The translations under genes were made by a program, and so were the position numbers. From Brytella acorum (lineage in GTDB: Bacteria; Pseudomonadota; Alphaproteobacteria; Acetobacterales; Acetobacteraceae), in the NCBI RefSeq assembly GCF_029309905.1, contig NZ_JARBJP010000002.1:310001-374000 (forward strand): a DNA stretch of 64,000 nt, in the 5' to 3' direction. Below are positions 1 to 7,591 of this stretch, one piece after another. Numbering within the stretch: position 1 is the stretch's first letter; every line of letters begins with the position of its first letter. The notes below the pieces were generated by a model. The model was given only the letters and a program-made list of their open reading frames with translations, was not told the origin of the DNA and ran no database searches.

Positions 1-934
1 CGGCGCTGGAAGTGCGGCACACGGCTTCGAAAAGAGAATGCGTCGTGGTGCCGTCACGTCCGGACAGCAGGTCGAGACTGGCCCGGGTCGAGGGATCAAG
101 ACCCAGCACGCCAGTCTCGCCCTGCGATATCGGACGCGACAGACGCGGCATCGCGCCTGCCTGACTGCGGCGAACGTATCCCAGCGCCATGGCGGCGGCG
201 ATGGTTTCTTCTTCCTTGAAATCACCCAGAACGCCAGCCTGGGCAACGTCGAAGGCGCGCGCGATATCGGCCGCTGCTTTGTCCGCCGTTGGAACGACGA
301 CCGACGGTGCGAGTCGGGGCGCGAAATCCGGCGGCACCAGTGCTGCGTCGGCGAGAATCTCCGCCGGATCGAGACGGCCCAGAAGCTCTCCGAGAGCATC
401 GTGGGAGATCGCCTGGGTTTCGAAAACACCGGTTGAAATATCGATCCAGGCCGCGCCGATCTGATCGCTGCCGCCGCGACGGCCATGGGAAGGGCGCGCG
501 AGAGCCAGAAGCAGGTTCTGGCGGCCCGCTTCGAGAAGCTCCTCTTCCGTCAGCGTTCCCGGGGTGACGAGACGCACGATCGCGCGATTGAGCGGGCCTT
601 TGAGCGGCTTTTCACCGGGCTTGGGCGCGCTTTGCGTCTGTTCCGCGACGGCGACACGGAAGCCCCGCCGGATCAGGCGGGCGAGATAGGCCTGAGCGGC
701 GGCGACGGGCACGCCGCACATGGAGATGGGTTCGCCGCCATGCTTGCCTCTTGTGGTCAGCGCAATGTCGAGCGCAAGCGCCGCCGTCTCGGCATCGCCG
801 AAAAACAGTTCGTAAAAATCGCCCATGCGGAAAAACAGGAGCGCGTCCGGCTCCTGCTTTTTCAGGGCGAACCATTGCACCATCGCGGGCGTGGCGCCGT
901 CGGGTGAGGGAGGCGGAGGAACGATGACGCTCAT
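1..934 (-). CDS. mutS: DNA mismatch repair protein MutS, N-terminal part (runs off window)
   Basis: MutS recognises mismatches and small loops in DNA and starts methyl-directed repair with MutL. Translation from the ATG at 934 reads MSVIVPPPPSPDG, then the mismatch-binding domain I with the GDFYELFF segment that holds the Phe-x-Glu base-stacking motif (F and E both present), then the connector domain and the first part of the core domain (about residue 280 onward, QGETGVLGLDPSTR). Only about 311 of roughly 870 residues lie in the window; the lever, ATPase and helix-turn-helix parts are beyond base 1. No frameshift is seen. The next gene downstream in the window (MFS transporter) is also on the minus strand but belongs to an unrelated process. 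Confidence 0.95.
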   Translation of the reverse strand, partial: MSVIVPPPPSPDGATPAMVQWFALKKQEPDALLFFRMGDFYELFFGDAETAALALDIALTTRGKHGGEPISMCGVPVAAAQAYLARLIRRGFRVAVAEQTQSAPKPGEKPLKGPLNRAIVRLVTPGTLTEEELLEAGRQNLLLALARPSHGRRGGSDQIGAAWIDISTGVFETQAISHDALGELLGRLDPAEILADAALVPPDFAPRLAPSVVVPTADKAAADIARAFDVAQAGVLGDFKEEETIAAAMALGYVRRSQAGAMPRLSRPISQGETGVLGLDPSTRASLDLLSGRDGTTTHSLFEAVCRTSSA

Positions 935-988
935 ATCTGCGTGTTTACCGTTACGTTCTGATGAATGGAACCGCGATCCTCGGCACGA

Positions 989-1033
989 GATCAGTCAGCG
1001 GAAGATCAGTCGGCACAGGATCAATCGGCGGGA
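989..1033. repeat. three imperfect 15-bp tandem repeats
   Basis: Three consecutive 15-base units start with GATCAGTC, GATCAGTC and GATCAATC (at 989, 1004 and 1019). They fill most of the short gap between the mutS start and the MFS transporter stop and run into the last codons of the latter. This may be a small slippage product or a cluster of half-sites; no function can be assigned. Confidence 0.5.
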
Positions 1034-2286
1034 TGCCCCGGTGTGGGGTGCAGCCGGGCATTCAGCAGGATCAGCACGGCAATCGAAACGGCGGCACCTC
1101 CGACGATCACCATGAGCGGGATGGCCAGGCCCGTGCCAAGCACGGACGCCATCCTGTTCTGGATCAGGCCGTTGCTGGCCGCGATGAGATTGCCGCACTG
1201 ATACGCAAGGCCTGGGAATGTCGCGCGGACGGATGCTGGCGAAAGTTCGCTCAGATAGGCCGGCACCACGCCCCACGCGCCCTGAATGCAGAACTGGATG
1301 CCGAATGCGCCCACGGCGAGCCATATGGCGCTGTGCGGGAGCGTCCACAGGGGCAGCAGAGGCAGGGTCAGGATGGCGGCGATGGCGATGGCGTATTGTC
1401 GTCCGATCTTTTGCGAAAGTGCGCCGAAGAACAGGCCCCCGACCATGGCCGCGATATTGTAGAACACGACGATCGCGGTGATGGCTGTCGGATGCAGTCC
1501 GCGCTCGAGTCCGAGGAACAGCTTGGGATACAGATCCTGCGAGCCATGGCTGAGGAACGTAAAGGCGGCCATCAGCGCGATGGCGAACACGCAGAGCATG
1601 GGGTTGCCGCTGACGACCGCCCACAGGCCCGGCTCGGACGTATGGGCGCCCTGGGTCTGTCCGGCGGCTTTGCGCGCCAGCCATTCGGGGCTCTCCGGCA
1701 CACGGACCCAGATGTATAAGGCGACGATGATCGCCCCGGCTCCCATGAGGTAAAGTCCCTTCCAGCCGACGAAAGGCAGGAGGAGAAACAGCAGCGACGA
1801 CAACAGGTAACCTGCCGGATAGCCCGATTGCAGAAGACCGGAGGCCCAGCCGCGCCATGAGGGCGGGATGCTCTCCATGATGAGCGACGTGCCGACGCCC
1901 CATTCACCGCCAAGCGCGATGCCGAACAGCGCCCGCAGCGTCAGGAAGACGAAAAGTGTTGGCGCGAAGGCTGAGGCGGCCTCAATGAGCGAGAAGATGA
2001 CGATGGTCGCGATCATGACGGGTTTGCGGCCATATTTGTCGGCCGCGCGCCCGCACAGGAACGCGCCGATCGGGCGTGTCACCAGTGTCAGGGTGGGCGC
2101 GAGCAGAATGGTCTCTATGGAAGCGCCGAAGCTCTTCGCAACGTTATCGAGTGTGAAAAGCACGATGAAAAAGTCACAGGCATCGAGCGTCCAGCCGAGA
2201 AACGACGCCGCGATCACATGTCTGGCTGTGGTCTCGTCATGGGCCGTCACCGCGTTGGGCGCGGAACGGTCGGAATGGGCGTGCAT
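1021..2286 (-). CDS. MFS metabolite:proton symporter (SHS/NanT-like)
   Basis: A 421-residue major facilitator superfamily protein with about 12 predicted membrane helices. The loop between helices 2 and 3 carries the MFS signature GRAADKYGRKP, and the first helix has the WTLDACDFFIV pattern typical of the sialate/lactate/aromatic acid:H+ symporters. The substrate cannot be read from sequence; a carboxylate is the best guess. I chose the ATG at 2286, which has a GAAAGA stretch upstream; an in-frame TTG at 2319 would add 11 residues. It lies between mutS and murJ on the same strand, with 182 bases to murJ, so it is probably its own transcript. Confidence 0.85.
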   Translation of the reverse strand: MHAHSDRSAPNAVTAHDETTARHVIAASFLGWTLDACDFFIVLFTLDNVAKSFGASIETILLAPTLTLVTRPIGAFLCGRAADKYGRKPVMIATIVIFSLIEAASAFAPTLFVFLTLRALFGIALGGEWGVGTSLIMESIPPSWRGWASGLLQSGYPAGYLLSSLLFLLLPFVGWKGLYLMGAGAIIVALYIWVRVPESPEWLARKAAGQTQGAHTSEPGLWAVVSGNPMLCVFAIALMAAFTFLSHGSQDLYPKLFLGLERGLHPTAITAIVVFYNIAAMVGGLFFGALSQKIGRQYAIAIAAILTLPLLPLWTLPHSAIWLAVGAFGIQFCIQGAWGVVPAYLSELSPASVRATFPGLAYQCGNLIAASNGLIQNRMASVLGTGLAIPLMVIVGGAAVSIAVLILLNARLHPTPGHPAD

Positions 2287-2468
2287 GGCGGTCTTTCGAG
2301 GCGGCTCGCCCGGAGACAAGCGGGTTTCGGACTGACGGAGTCATGACGTCGCAGGACGCGACCGCGAATTCGTTGCGCATGAGGGGGGAGCCGACAAGGG
2401 GCCGGGCACCACATTCGCGCGAGAATGCGTCAATGTCGGGTGAAGATGCGTCTCTCCCTGTCCGAACT

Positions 2469-4016
2469 TCAGGGCCGACGGCGACGCAGCCGCCCCAGGA
2501 CGGTGCGTGGAGATGCGATTCCCAGCGCCGCGAGAAGACCGAGATAGAGAGCGCCGGAGGCCGCGATCAGCGCGCCGAGGGCGGAAACGCGCATCGCCGC
2601 ATGCCATTGCGTCATGTCCGGCATGAGCCAATGCGCGACCCCATAGGAAAAGACGGCCATGCCAAGGGCGGATGCGAGCATGAGGGCAAGGCGTTTGATC
2701 AGGAGTCTCGTGGGCGCGAAGACGCCGCGCCGGTGGAGGACCGTGGCCAGCATGCCGACATTGAGCACGGCGGCCAGCGCGCTGGCGAGCGGGGGCCCCA
2801 TATGGGCGAGCGGACGATAGAGAACGAGGTTCAAGGCGAGATTGACGGCGATGGCGACGAATCCGATGCGGACCGGCGTTCGCGTATCGCCATGCGCGTA
2901 GAACCCGGGAGTCAGGACCTTCACCATGATGAAGGCTGGCAGACCGATCGCATAGGCGCGTAAGGCTTGCGCTGTGCAGGTGACGTCATGGGCGTCGAAG
3001 CGGCCGTAACCGAAGAGGGATGCAATGATTTCCGGTGCGAGCGCCATAAGCCCGCAACAGGCGGGCAGGGTCAGCAGGAGGGTATATTCGAGCGCCCGGT
3101 TGTGGGTCTGCTGGCCTTCGGCGCGCTCTCCGTTCGCGGCGTGGCGCGTCAGGACGGGCAGGAGCGTCGTGCCCGCCGCCGCGCCGAGAACGCCGAGCGG
3201 AAGCTGGTTCACGCGATCGGCGAAGTAGATCCAGGAAAGCGATCCCGCCGGGAGCCACGAGGCGATCGTGGTATCGACCGTAAGATTGAGCTGGGTCACG
3301 CCCGATCCGACAAGGGCCGGGGCAAAGCGTCTCAGCATGTCGCGCATCGCGGATGTGAGGCGCGGAATGCCGAAGGTGAGCTTCATGCCCGCGCGGCGAA
3401 CGGCCCAGAACAGGACGGAAAACTGGACCACGCCCGAAATGGTGATGCCGACGGCGCTGGCGCGGACCACGTCATGCGTGATCCACGCACCCACGGCGAT
3501 CGAGGTTATGCCGATGATGTTGAACGCCACGTAAGCCGCCGCCGCGATGGCGAACCGGTGCATGGCGTTCAGGACTCCGGCGACCAGCGCGGCCGCGCAG
3601 ATCAGAACCAGATACGGGAAGGTGATCCGCATCAGCGAAACCGCGAGATCGAAGCGCTGTCCGTTGACACCATAGCCCGAGGCCATGACGCGTGTGATCC
3701 ACGGCATGCAGATCTCGCCCAGAACCGTCAGGACGAGCAGCCACGACACCAGCGCGCTCAGCGCCTCGCTGGCGAACTGACGAGCGTTTTCGTGTCCGTC
3801 ACGCTCGAGCCGCGCGGTGAACATGGGCACGAAGGTCGCATTGAAAGCGCCTTCGCCGAACAGGCTGCGGAACATGTTCGGCAGCCGCGCCGCGATCAGA
3901 TAGGCGTCCTGCACGCCGTTGGCGCCCACGACAGCGGCCATGAGCTGGTCCCGGACGAGGCCGAGCACGCGCGACAGCATGGTCCAGCCGCCAACAGTCA
4001 GGAAATTCTTGATCAT
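2469..4016 (-). CDS. murJ: lipid II flippase MurJ
   Basis: MurJ flips the peptidoglycan precursor lipid II across the inner membrane. The 515-residue product has the MATE/MVF-like hydrophobic profile of about 14 helices and begins MIKNFLTVGGWTMLSR, followed by GLVRDQLMAAVVGAN and the conserved RLPNMFRSLFGEGAFNATFVP segment (split here: RLPNMFRSLF, then GEGAFNATFVP), the hallmark of the family and including essential arginines. I chose the ATG at 4016 because it fits family N termini, although no clear ribosome binding site precedes it; an in-frame GTG at 4076 would add 20 atypical residues. glnD, its frequent neighbour, is absent here. Confidence 0.93.
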   Translation of the reverse strand: MIKNFLTVGGWTMLSRVLGLVRDQLMAAVVGANGVQDAYLIAARLPNMFRSLFGEGAFNATFVPMFTARLERDGHENARQFASEALSALVSWLLVLTVLGEICMPWITRVMASGYGVNGQRFDLAVSLMRITFPYLVLICAAALVAGVLNAMHRFAIAAAAYVAFNIIGITSIAVGAWITHDVVRASAVGITISGVVQFSVLFWAVRRAGMKLTFGIPRLTSAMRDMLRRFAPALVGSGVTQLNLTVDTTIASWLPAGSLSWIYFADRVNQLPLGVLGAAAGTTLLPVLTRHAANGERAEGQQTHNRALEYTLLLTLPACCGLMALAPEIIASLFGYGRFDAHDVTCTAQALRAYAIGLPAFIMVKVLTPGFYAHGDTRTPVRIGFVAIAVNLALNLVLYRPLAHMGPPLASALAAVLNVGMLATVLHRRGVFAPTRLLIKRLALMLASALGMAVFSYGVAHWLMPDMTQWHAAMRVSALGALIAASGALYLGLLAALGIASPRTVLGRLRRRRP

Positions 4017-4122
4017 CAGGGCTTGTAATACCGAATGGTGAATTCGCACATGGGGAGGCACGGAAACGTCCCGCACCGGGCTCTATCAGGAGCGGGGCGG
4101 CAAGGGGAGATACGAAAAGAGC

Positions 4123-4554
4123 ATGTCCCATCTCGCAGGGATTGGAAGAGTGGCCGCTCGTCATGCGGTGCCCCGGATCAGCGCCATGCACATCGATGGC
4201 GTCAAGGACAGCGCAGATCTGGCGCGTCGCCTCGACCGGCTGCGGCGGCTGGCCTGGCTTCTGAACGGCGCGTTCCGTCTGCCCGGTATCCGGACGCGGT
4301 TCGGCGTCGATACGCTGCTCGATCTCGTGCCGGGCGGCGGGGATGCCGTGCAGCTCGCGCTTTCGCTTTATATCGTCTGGGAAGCATGGAGACTGGGCGT
4401 GTCACGTTCCATCCTGCGCCGGATGATGCTCAACGTCGCGATCGAGGCGAGCATCGGCCTCGTGCCGATCGCCGGAGACGTGTTCGATACCGTCTTCAAG
4501 GCCGATCTGCGGAACATGGCGCTGATCGACGCCGAGCTGCGTCGTCGGGCGTGA
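4123..4554 (+). CDS. DUF4112 family membrane-associated protein
   Basis: A 143-residue protein whose core (about residues 35-135) matches the DUF4112 pattern: a basic RRLDRLRRLAWLLNGAF helix, FRLPGIRTRFGVDTLLDLVPGGGD, then hydrophobic helices and GLVPIAGDVFDTVFKADLRN. The two GLVPxxGD/DLVPGGGD motifs are characteristic. The function of the family is unknown; hydrophobic helices suggest membrane association. The start at 4123 has GGGGAGA upstream; a second in-frame ATG at 4186 is possible. It is divergent from murJ (about 106 bases apart) and convergent with the glutathione peroxidase gene. Confidence 0.8.
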   Translation: MSHLAGIGRVAARHAVPRISAMHIDGVKDSADLARRLDRLRRLAWLLNGAFRLPGIRTRFGVDTLLDLVPGGGDAVQLALSLYIVWEAWRLGVSRSILRRMMLNVAIEASIGLVPIAGDVFDTVFKADLRNMALIDAELRRRA

Positions 4555-4590
4555 ACCCCGCGACACAGCCCAACCCTTGGCGCGTCCCCC

Positions 4591-5085
4591 TCAGCGATCG
4601 AGCAGGACGCGCTGGATCTGGCGGATCATGCGACTACCATCGGGTGTGGTCAGGGGCGTATGCCACGAGTGCAGGCGGCCATCGCGCCCGATGAGATATT
4701 TGTAAAAATTCCATCGCGGGCGCGACAGAATGCCGCCCTGTTCGGCCAGCCAGCGGAACAGCGGGATCGTTTGCGGGCCACGAACATGGGCTTTCGCGGC
4801 CATCGGAAAGGTGACGCCGTAATTCTTGTAGCAGGTCACGCCGATCTCCTGGGCGTCGCCGGGCTCCTGCTTGCCGAAATCATTGCTTGGAACGCCGATG
4901 ACGGTGAGGCCGCCGCCGCCGTTGCCATAATGGGACCAGTCGTATTGCAGACCTTCATACTGAGGTGTGAAGCCGCATTTCGACGCCGTGTTGGCGATGA
5001 GAATCGGCTGGCCGCGATAGGCTGAGAGGTCGATGACCGTTTCACCATCCAGGCCGGGAAGCGAAAAATCATAAACCGTCGTCAC
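4591..5085 (-). CDS. glutathione peroxidase
   Basis: Thiol peroxidase of the GPx family (164 residues, usual length 160-185), which reduces hydrogen peroxide and lipid hydroperoxides using glutathione or thioredoxin. Catalytic Cys37 is in ASKCGFTPQYEGL; the partner Gln is in FGKQEPG and the Trp-Asn pair in PRWNFYKYLI, so the full tetrad is present. The start is a GTG preceded by AAGGAG at 8 bases; an ATG just upstream is out of frame. The window also carries gor and gloB, so a complete glutathione-based defence is close by. The gene is divergent from nupC. Confidence 0.92.
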   Translation of the reverse strand: MTTVYDFSLPGLDGETVIDLSAYRGQPILIANTASKCGFTPQYEGLQYDWSHYGNGGGGLTVIGVPSNDFGKQEPGDAQEIGVTCYKNYGVTFPMAAKAHVRGPQTIPLFRWLAEQGGILSRPRWNFYKYLIGRDGRLHSWHTPLTTPDGSRMIRQIQRVLLDR

Positions 5086-5265
5086 GTGTCATGCTCCTTG
5101 CGTCCGGCGCGAAGCCCCGGTGTCTGGTCTAGCCCGGTATCTGGTCCAGGGAGGGACTTTCATACGCGGGGGATTCGGACGCGCCAAGATCTTGAAGCCG
5201 GTCGCGTCTGGACAGGTCGTATCACTGGCGACACAGTTCCGCACCATGCATGACAAGAAGCTCAT

Positions 5266-6498
5266 ATGATCTGGCGCGGAATCCTCGGAATAGCCGTCCT
5301 GCTCGCCATCGGCGTTCTTTTTTCGTCGAACCGACGCGGGATCGACCGCAGGCAGGTGGCCGTGGCGCTTTCCATCCAGATAGCCATCGGCGCCCTCGCG
5401 CTTTTCGTGCCCTGGGGACGCGCGCTGTTCGGCGCTCTGGCGGGCGGCGTGGATGCGGTGCTTTCCTATGGGCAGGTGGGCGCCGCCTTCCTGTTCGGCG
5501 GCCTCGTCGGGCCTCATATGGATGCCGTGTTCGGTCATGACGGCTATGTCTTCGCCTTCCGGGTGTTGCCCGCGATCGTCTATGTCTCGGCGCTCATGGC
5601 GGTGCTGTACCACTGGGGCGTCATGCAGGGGATGGCGCGCCTCATCGGCGGGGGATTGCGCCGTGTTCTGGGCACGACGGCGCTCGAATCCTTTGCGGCC
5701 GTTCTCACGATCTTTCTCGGGCAGAGTGAAATCCCCGTCGCGCTCGCGCCGTTCCTGCATGAAATGACGGAAGCCGAGCTTTTCGCCGTGATGTGTTCCG
5801 GCACGGCGTCCGTGGCGGGTTCCGTGCTCGCCGCCTATGCCGCGCTTGGGGTGCCCATGCCCTATCTGCTTGCCGCTTCCTTCATGGCGATTCCCGGCGG
5901 TCTGCTTTTTGCACGGCTTCTTGAGCCCGTATCGCGCGCGGCGGAGTCCGCTCCGATGCCCAGGGCGGAAGTCCGGAGCGAAACATTGTTCGACGCCGTC
6001 GCGGACGGCGCGATGAGTGGCGCTCGCGTGGCGGTCGCGGTCGGGGCCATGCTGGTCGCATTCGTGGGTCTTATCGCGCTGATCGACGGGGCGCTGGGTC
6101 ATCTGGGCCTGTGGGTTGGGCTGAGGCATCTGAGTCTGCAATATGGGCTTGGCTTCGTTCTCGCGCCCCTGGCGTGGATTATCGGCGTTCCCGCCGGGGA
6201 GTGCATCCAGGCGGCCGGTTTTCTGGGGCAGAAAATCGCCTTCAACGAGTTTGTCGCCTATGTCGGTCTGTCGCCGGTGATTCAGGCGCACGCGCTGTCG
6301 GGCCGCACGATCGCGATCGTCTCGTTCGCGCTTTGCGGGTTCGCAAACCTGTCGAGCATCGGCATTCTGATCGGCGCTTTCGGGAGTATCGTGCCCGAAC
6401 GGCGGGCTTTCATCGCCCGCAAGGCGTTGCGTTGCGTTCTGGCTGGAACGCTGTCGAACGCCATGAGCGCCACGATCGCGGGCATGTTCATTGCCTGA
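5266..6498 (+). CDS. nupC: concentrative nucleoside transporter (CNT family, NupC-like)
   Basis: A 410-residue inner-membrane nucleoside:cation symporter. Family signatures are visible: the VGAAFLFGGL segment, the GQSEIPVALAPFL motif (GQTE-type nucleoside-binding loop), CSGTASVAGSVLAAYAALG, and near the C terminus GLSPVIQAHALSGRT and GFANLSSIGILIGAFG. Length and hydrophobic pattern match CNT proteins. The start ATG follows GACAAGAAGCTCAT with only a weak ribosome binding site. The 180 bases upstream, shared with the divergent gpx gene, show a short imperfect repeat (TGTCTGGTC/TATCTGGTC) but no clear promoter. Confidence 0.92.
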   Translation: MIWRGILGIAVLLAIGVLFSSNRRGIDRRQVAVALSIQIAIGALALFVPWGRALFGALAGGVDAVLSYGQVGAAFLFGGLVGPHMDAVFGHDGYVFAFRVLPAIVYVSALMAVLYHWGVMQGMARLIGGGLRRVLGTTALESFAAVLTIFLGQSEIPVALAPFLHEMTEAELFAVMCSGTASVAGSVLAAYAALGVPMPYLLAASFMAIPGGLLFARLLEPVSRAAESAPMPRAEVRSETLFDAVADGAMSGARVAVAVGAMLVAFVGLIALIDGALGHLGLWVGLRHLSLQYGLGFVLAPLAWIIGVPAGECIQAAGFLGQKIAFNEFVAYVGLSPVIQAHALSGRTIAIVSFALCGFANLSSIGILIGAFGSIVPERRAFIARKALRCVLAGTLSNAMSATIAGMFIA

Positions 6499-6555
6499 GG
6501 TTCAGAGCCCGACTAGTCAGCGAAACGAAGAGGTGTGACGGAGGCAGGGGAAAAC

Positions 6556-7458
6556 ATGGCGGAAAACAGCGTGCAGACGACGGAGGCCTATCCTCATCCG
6601 CTGGATCGCCCGCTTTCGGGACGTCCCCATCCCGATGTCCTTCTGCACTGGCGACTCTATGGCTGCGAGTGGGTGGCGACCATGATCCTCATGATCTGCG
6701 GCGTGGCCAGCAACGTCGTGGTCGGCTCGCCGCTCAGCCCGTTCGCGCGGAGTCTTTCCGTCCATCCGGATCTGATCGCGGCGCTCGAAGGTTTCTGTTT
6801 CGGTTTTGCCAGTACGATTGCCGCGTTTTCTCCGTTCGGACGGGTGAGTGGCGCGCATCTCAGCCCTTCCGTCAGTCTGGCCTTTTCGCTATCCCGGCGC
6901 TTCGCGTGGCTGGACTGCTTTTTTTATGTGCTGGCGCAATGTGGAGGTGCGGTCTCGGGTGTGGCTCTCGTAGCGTTCGCGGGGCAGATCTGGCCCCGCT
7001 GGGGCGCATGGTGCGCGGCGGGAAACTATGCGGCGACGATGCCCTATCCGATGGTGCCCGCGGTCGCCGCGGCACTGGGGGAGTGCGGCACGACCGCCAT
7101 TCTCGTGGGCTGCATTCTTTACACCGGCGCCCGTCCACGCCTGCAAATCCTGACGGCGTTCGTCGCAGGTCCGCTGTTTTTCATTCTCAATCCGTTCGAG
7201 AGCTGGCTTTCCGGTGACAGCACGAATTTTGCGCGCAGTCTCGGCCCTGCCGTCTTTACCGGCGCATGGCGTGATTTCTGGGTCTATGCCGTGGGGCCGG
7301 CGGCGGGTGTGCTGCTTGTCATGGCGCTGATACGGCTTGAGGTTTTCGGCAAGTTGCAGATCGCGGAAGCGCGCCGGGCCTATTTCGGTCATGGCGGGCG
7401 GGCGCCCTATCTTCTTCCGGCGTTCCTCCGGCGTGAGAATACAGGCGCGCATTCCTGA
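6556..7458 (+). CDS. aquaporin-like (MIP family) channel with altered NPA motifs
   Basis: A 300-residue membrane protein with the internally duplicated MIP fold. The first half-helix motif reads SGAHLSPSVSLA where the family has SGAHxNPAVTLA, so NPA becomes SPS. The second reads DSTNFARSLGPA in place of xxMNPARSxGPA, so NPA becomes NFA while the filter Arg is kept. Remaining spacing and hydrophobicity fit aquaporins. Changed NPA boxes suggest an altered pore and possibly other substrates than water or glycerol; this is inference. The start at 6556 was chosen because AGGGG lies 5-6 bases upstream; an in-frame GTG at 6535 lacks a site. It follows nupC by 57 bases on the same strand. Confidence 0.75.
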   Translation: MAENSVQTTEAYPHPLDRPLSGRPHPDVLLHWRLYGCEWVATMILMICGVASNVVVGSPLSPFARSLSVHPDLIAALEGFCFGFASTIAAFSPFGRVSGAHLSPSVSLAFSLSRRFAWLDCFFYVLAQCGGAVSGVALVAFAGQIWPRWGAWCAAGNYAATMPYPMVPAVAAALGECGTTAILVGCILYTGARPRLQILTAFVAGPLFFILNPFESWLSGDSTNFARSLGPAVFTGAWRDFWVYAVGPAAGVLLVMALIRLEVFGKLQIAEARRAYFGHGGRAPYLLPAFLRRENTGAHS

Positions 7459-7476
7459 GTGCGGGCCGCGAGGATG

Positions 7477-7503
7477 TTACATAATTCCCGGAAGATCATG
7501 TAA
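7477..7503. promoter_or_regulatory. spaced inverted repeat TTACAT-N15-ATGTAA
   Basis: TTACAT (7477-7482) and ATGTAA (7498-7503) form a dyad separated by 15 bases in the gap between the aquaporin-like gene and the S10 peptidase gene, with neighbouring bases partly extending it. It could be a regulator binding site for the peptidase gene, or chance. Confidence 0.25.
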
Positions 7504-7591
7504 TTTCGCTGCCGCAACAGGGTTGCCCTGACCCGCGGATCGGTTGAAACTTGCTCTCATGACGGCGAGAAAATCTGGCGAAGGGGACTTC

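Noticed and set aside
5089-6291. Long open frame on the minus strand opposite nupC (400 codons)
   Set aside because: It is a GC-rich antisense frame over a clear CNT transporter, with low-complexity basic composition and no domain.
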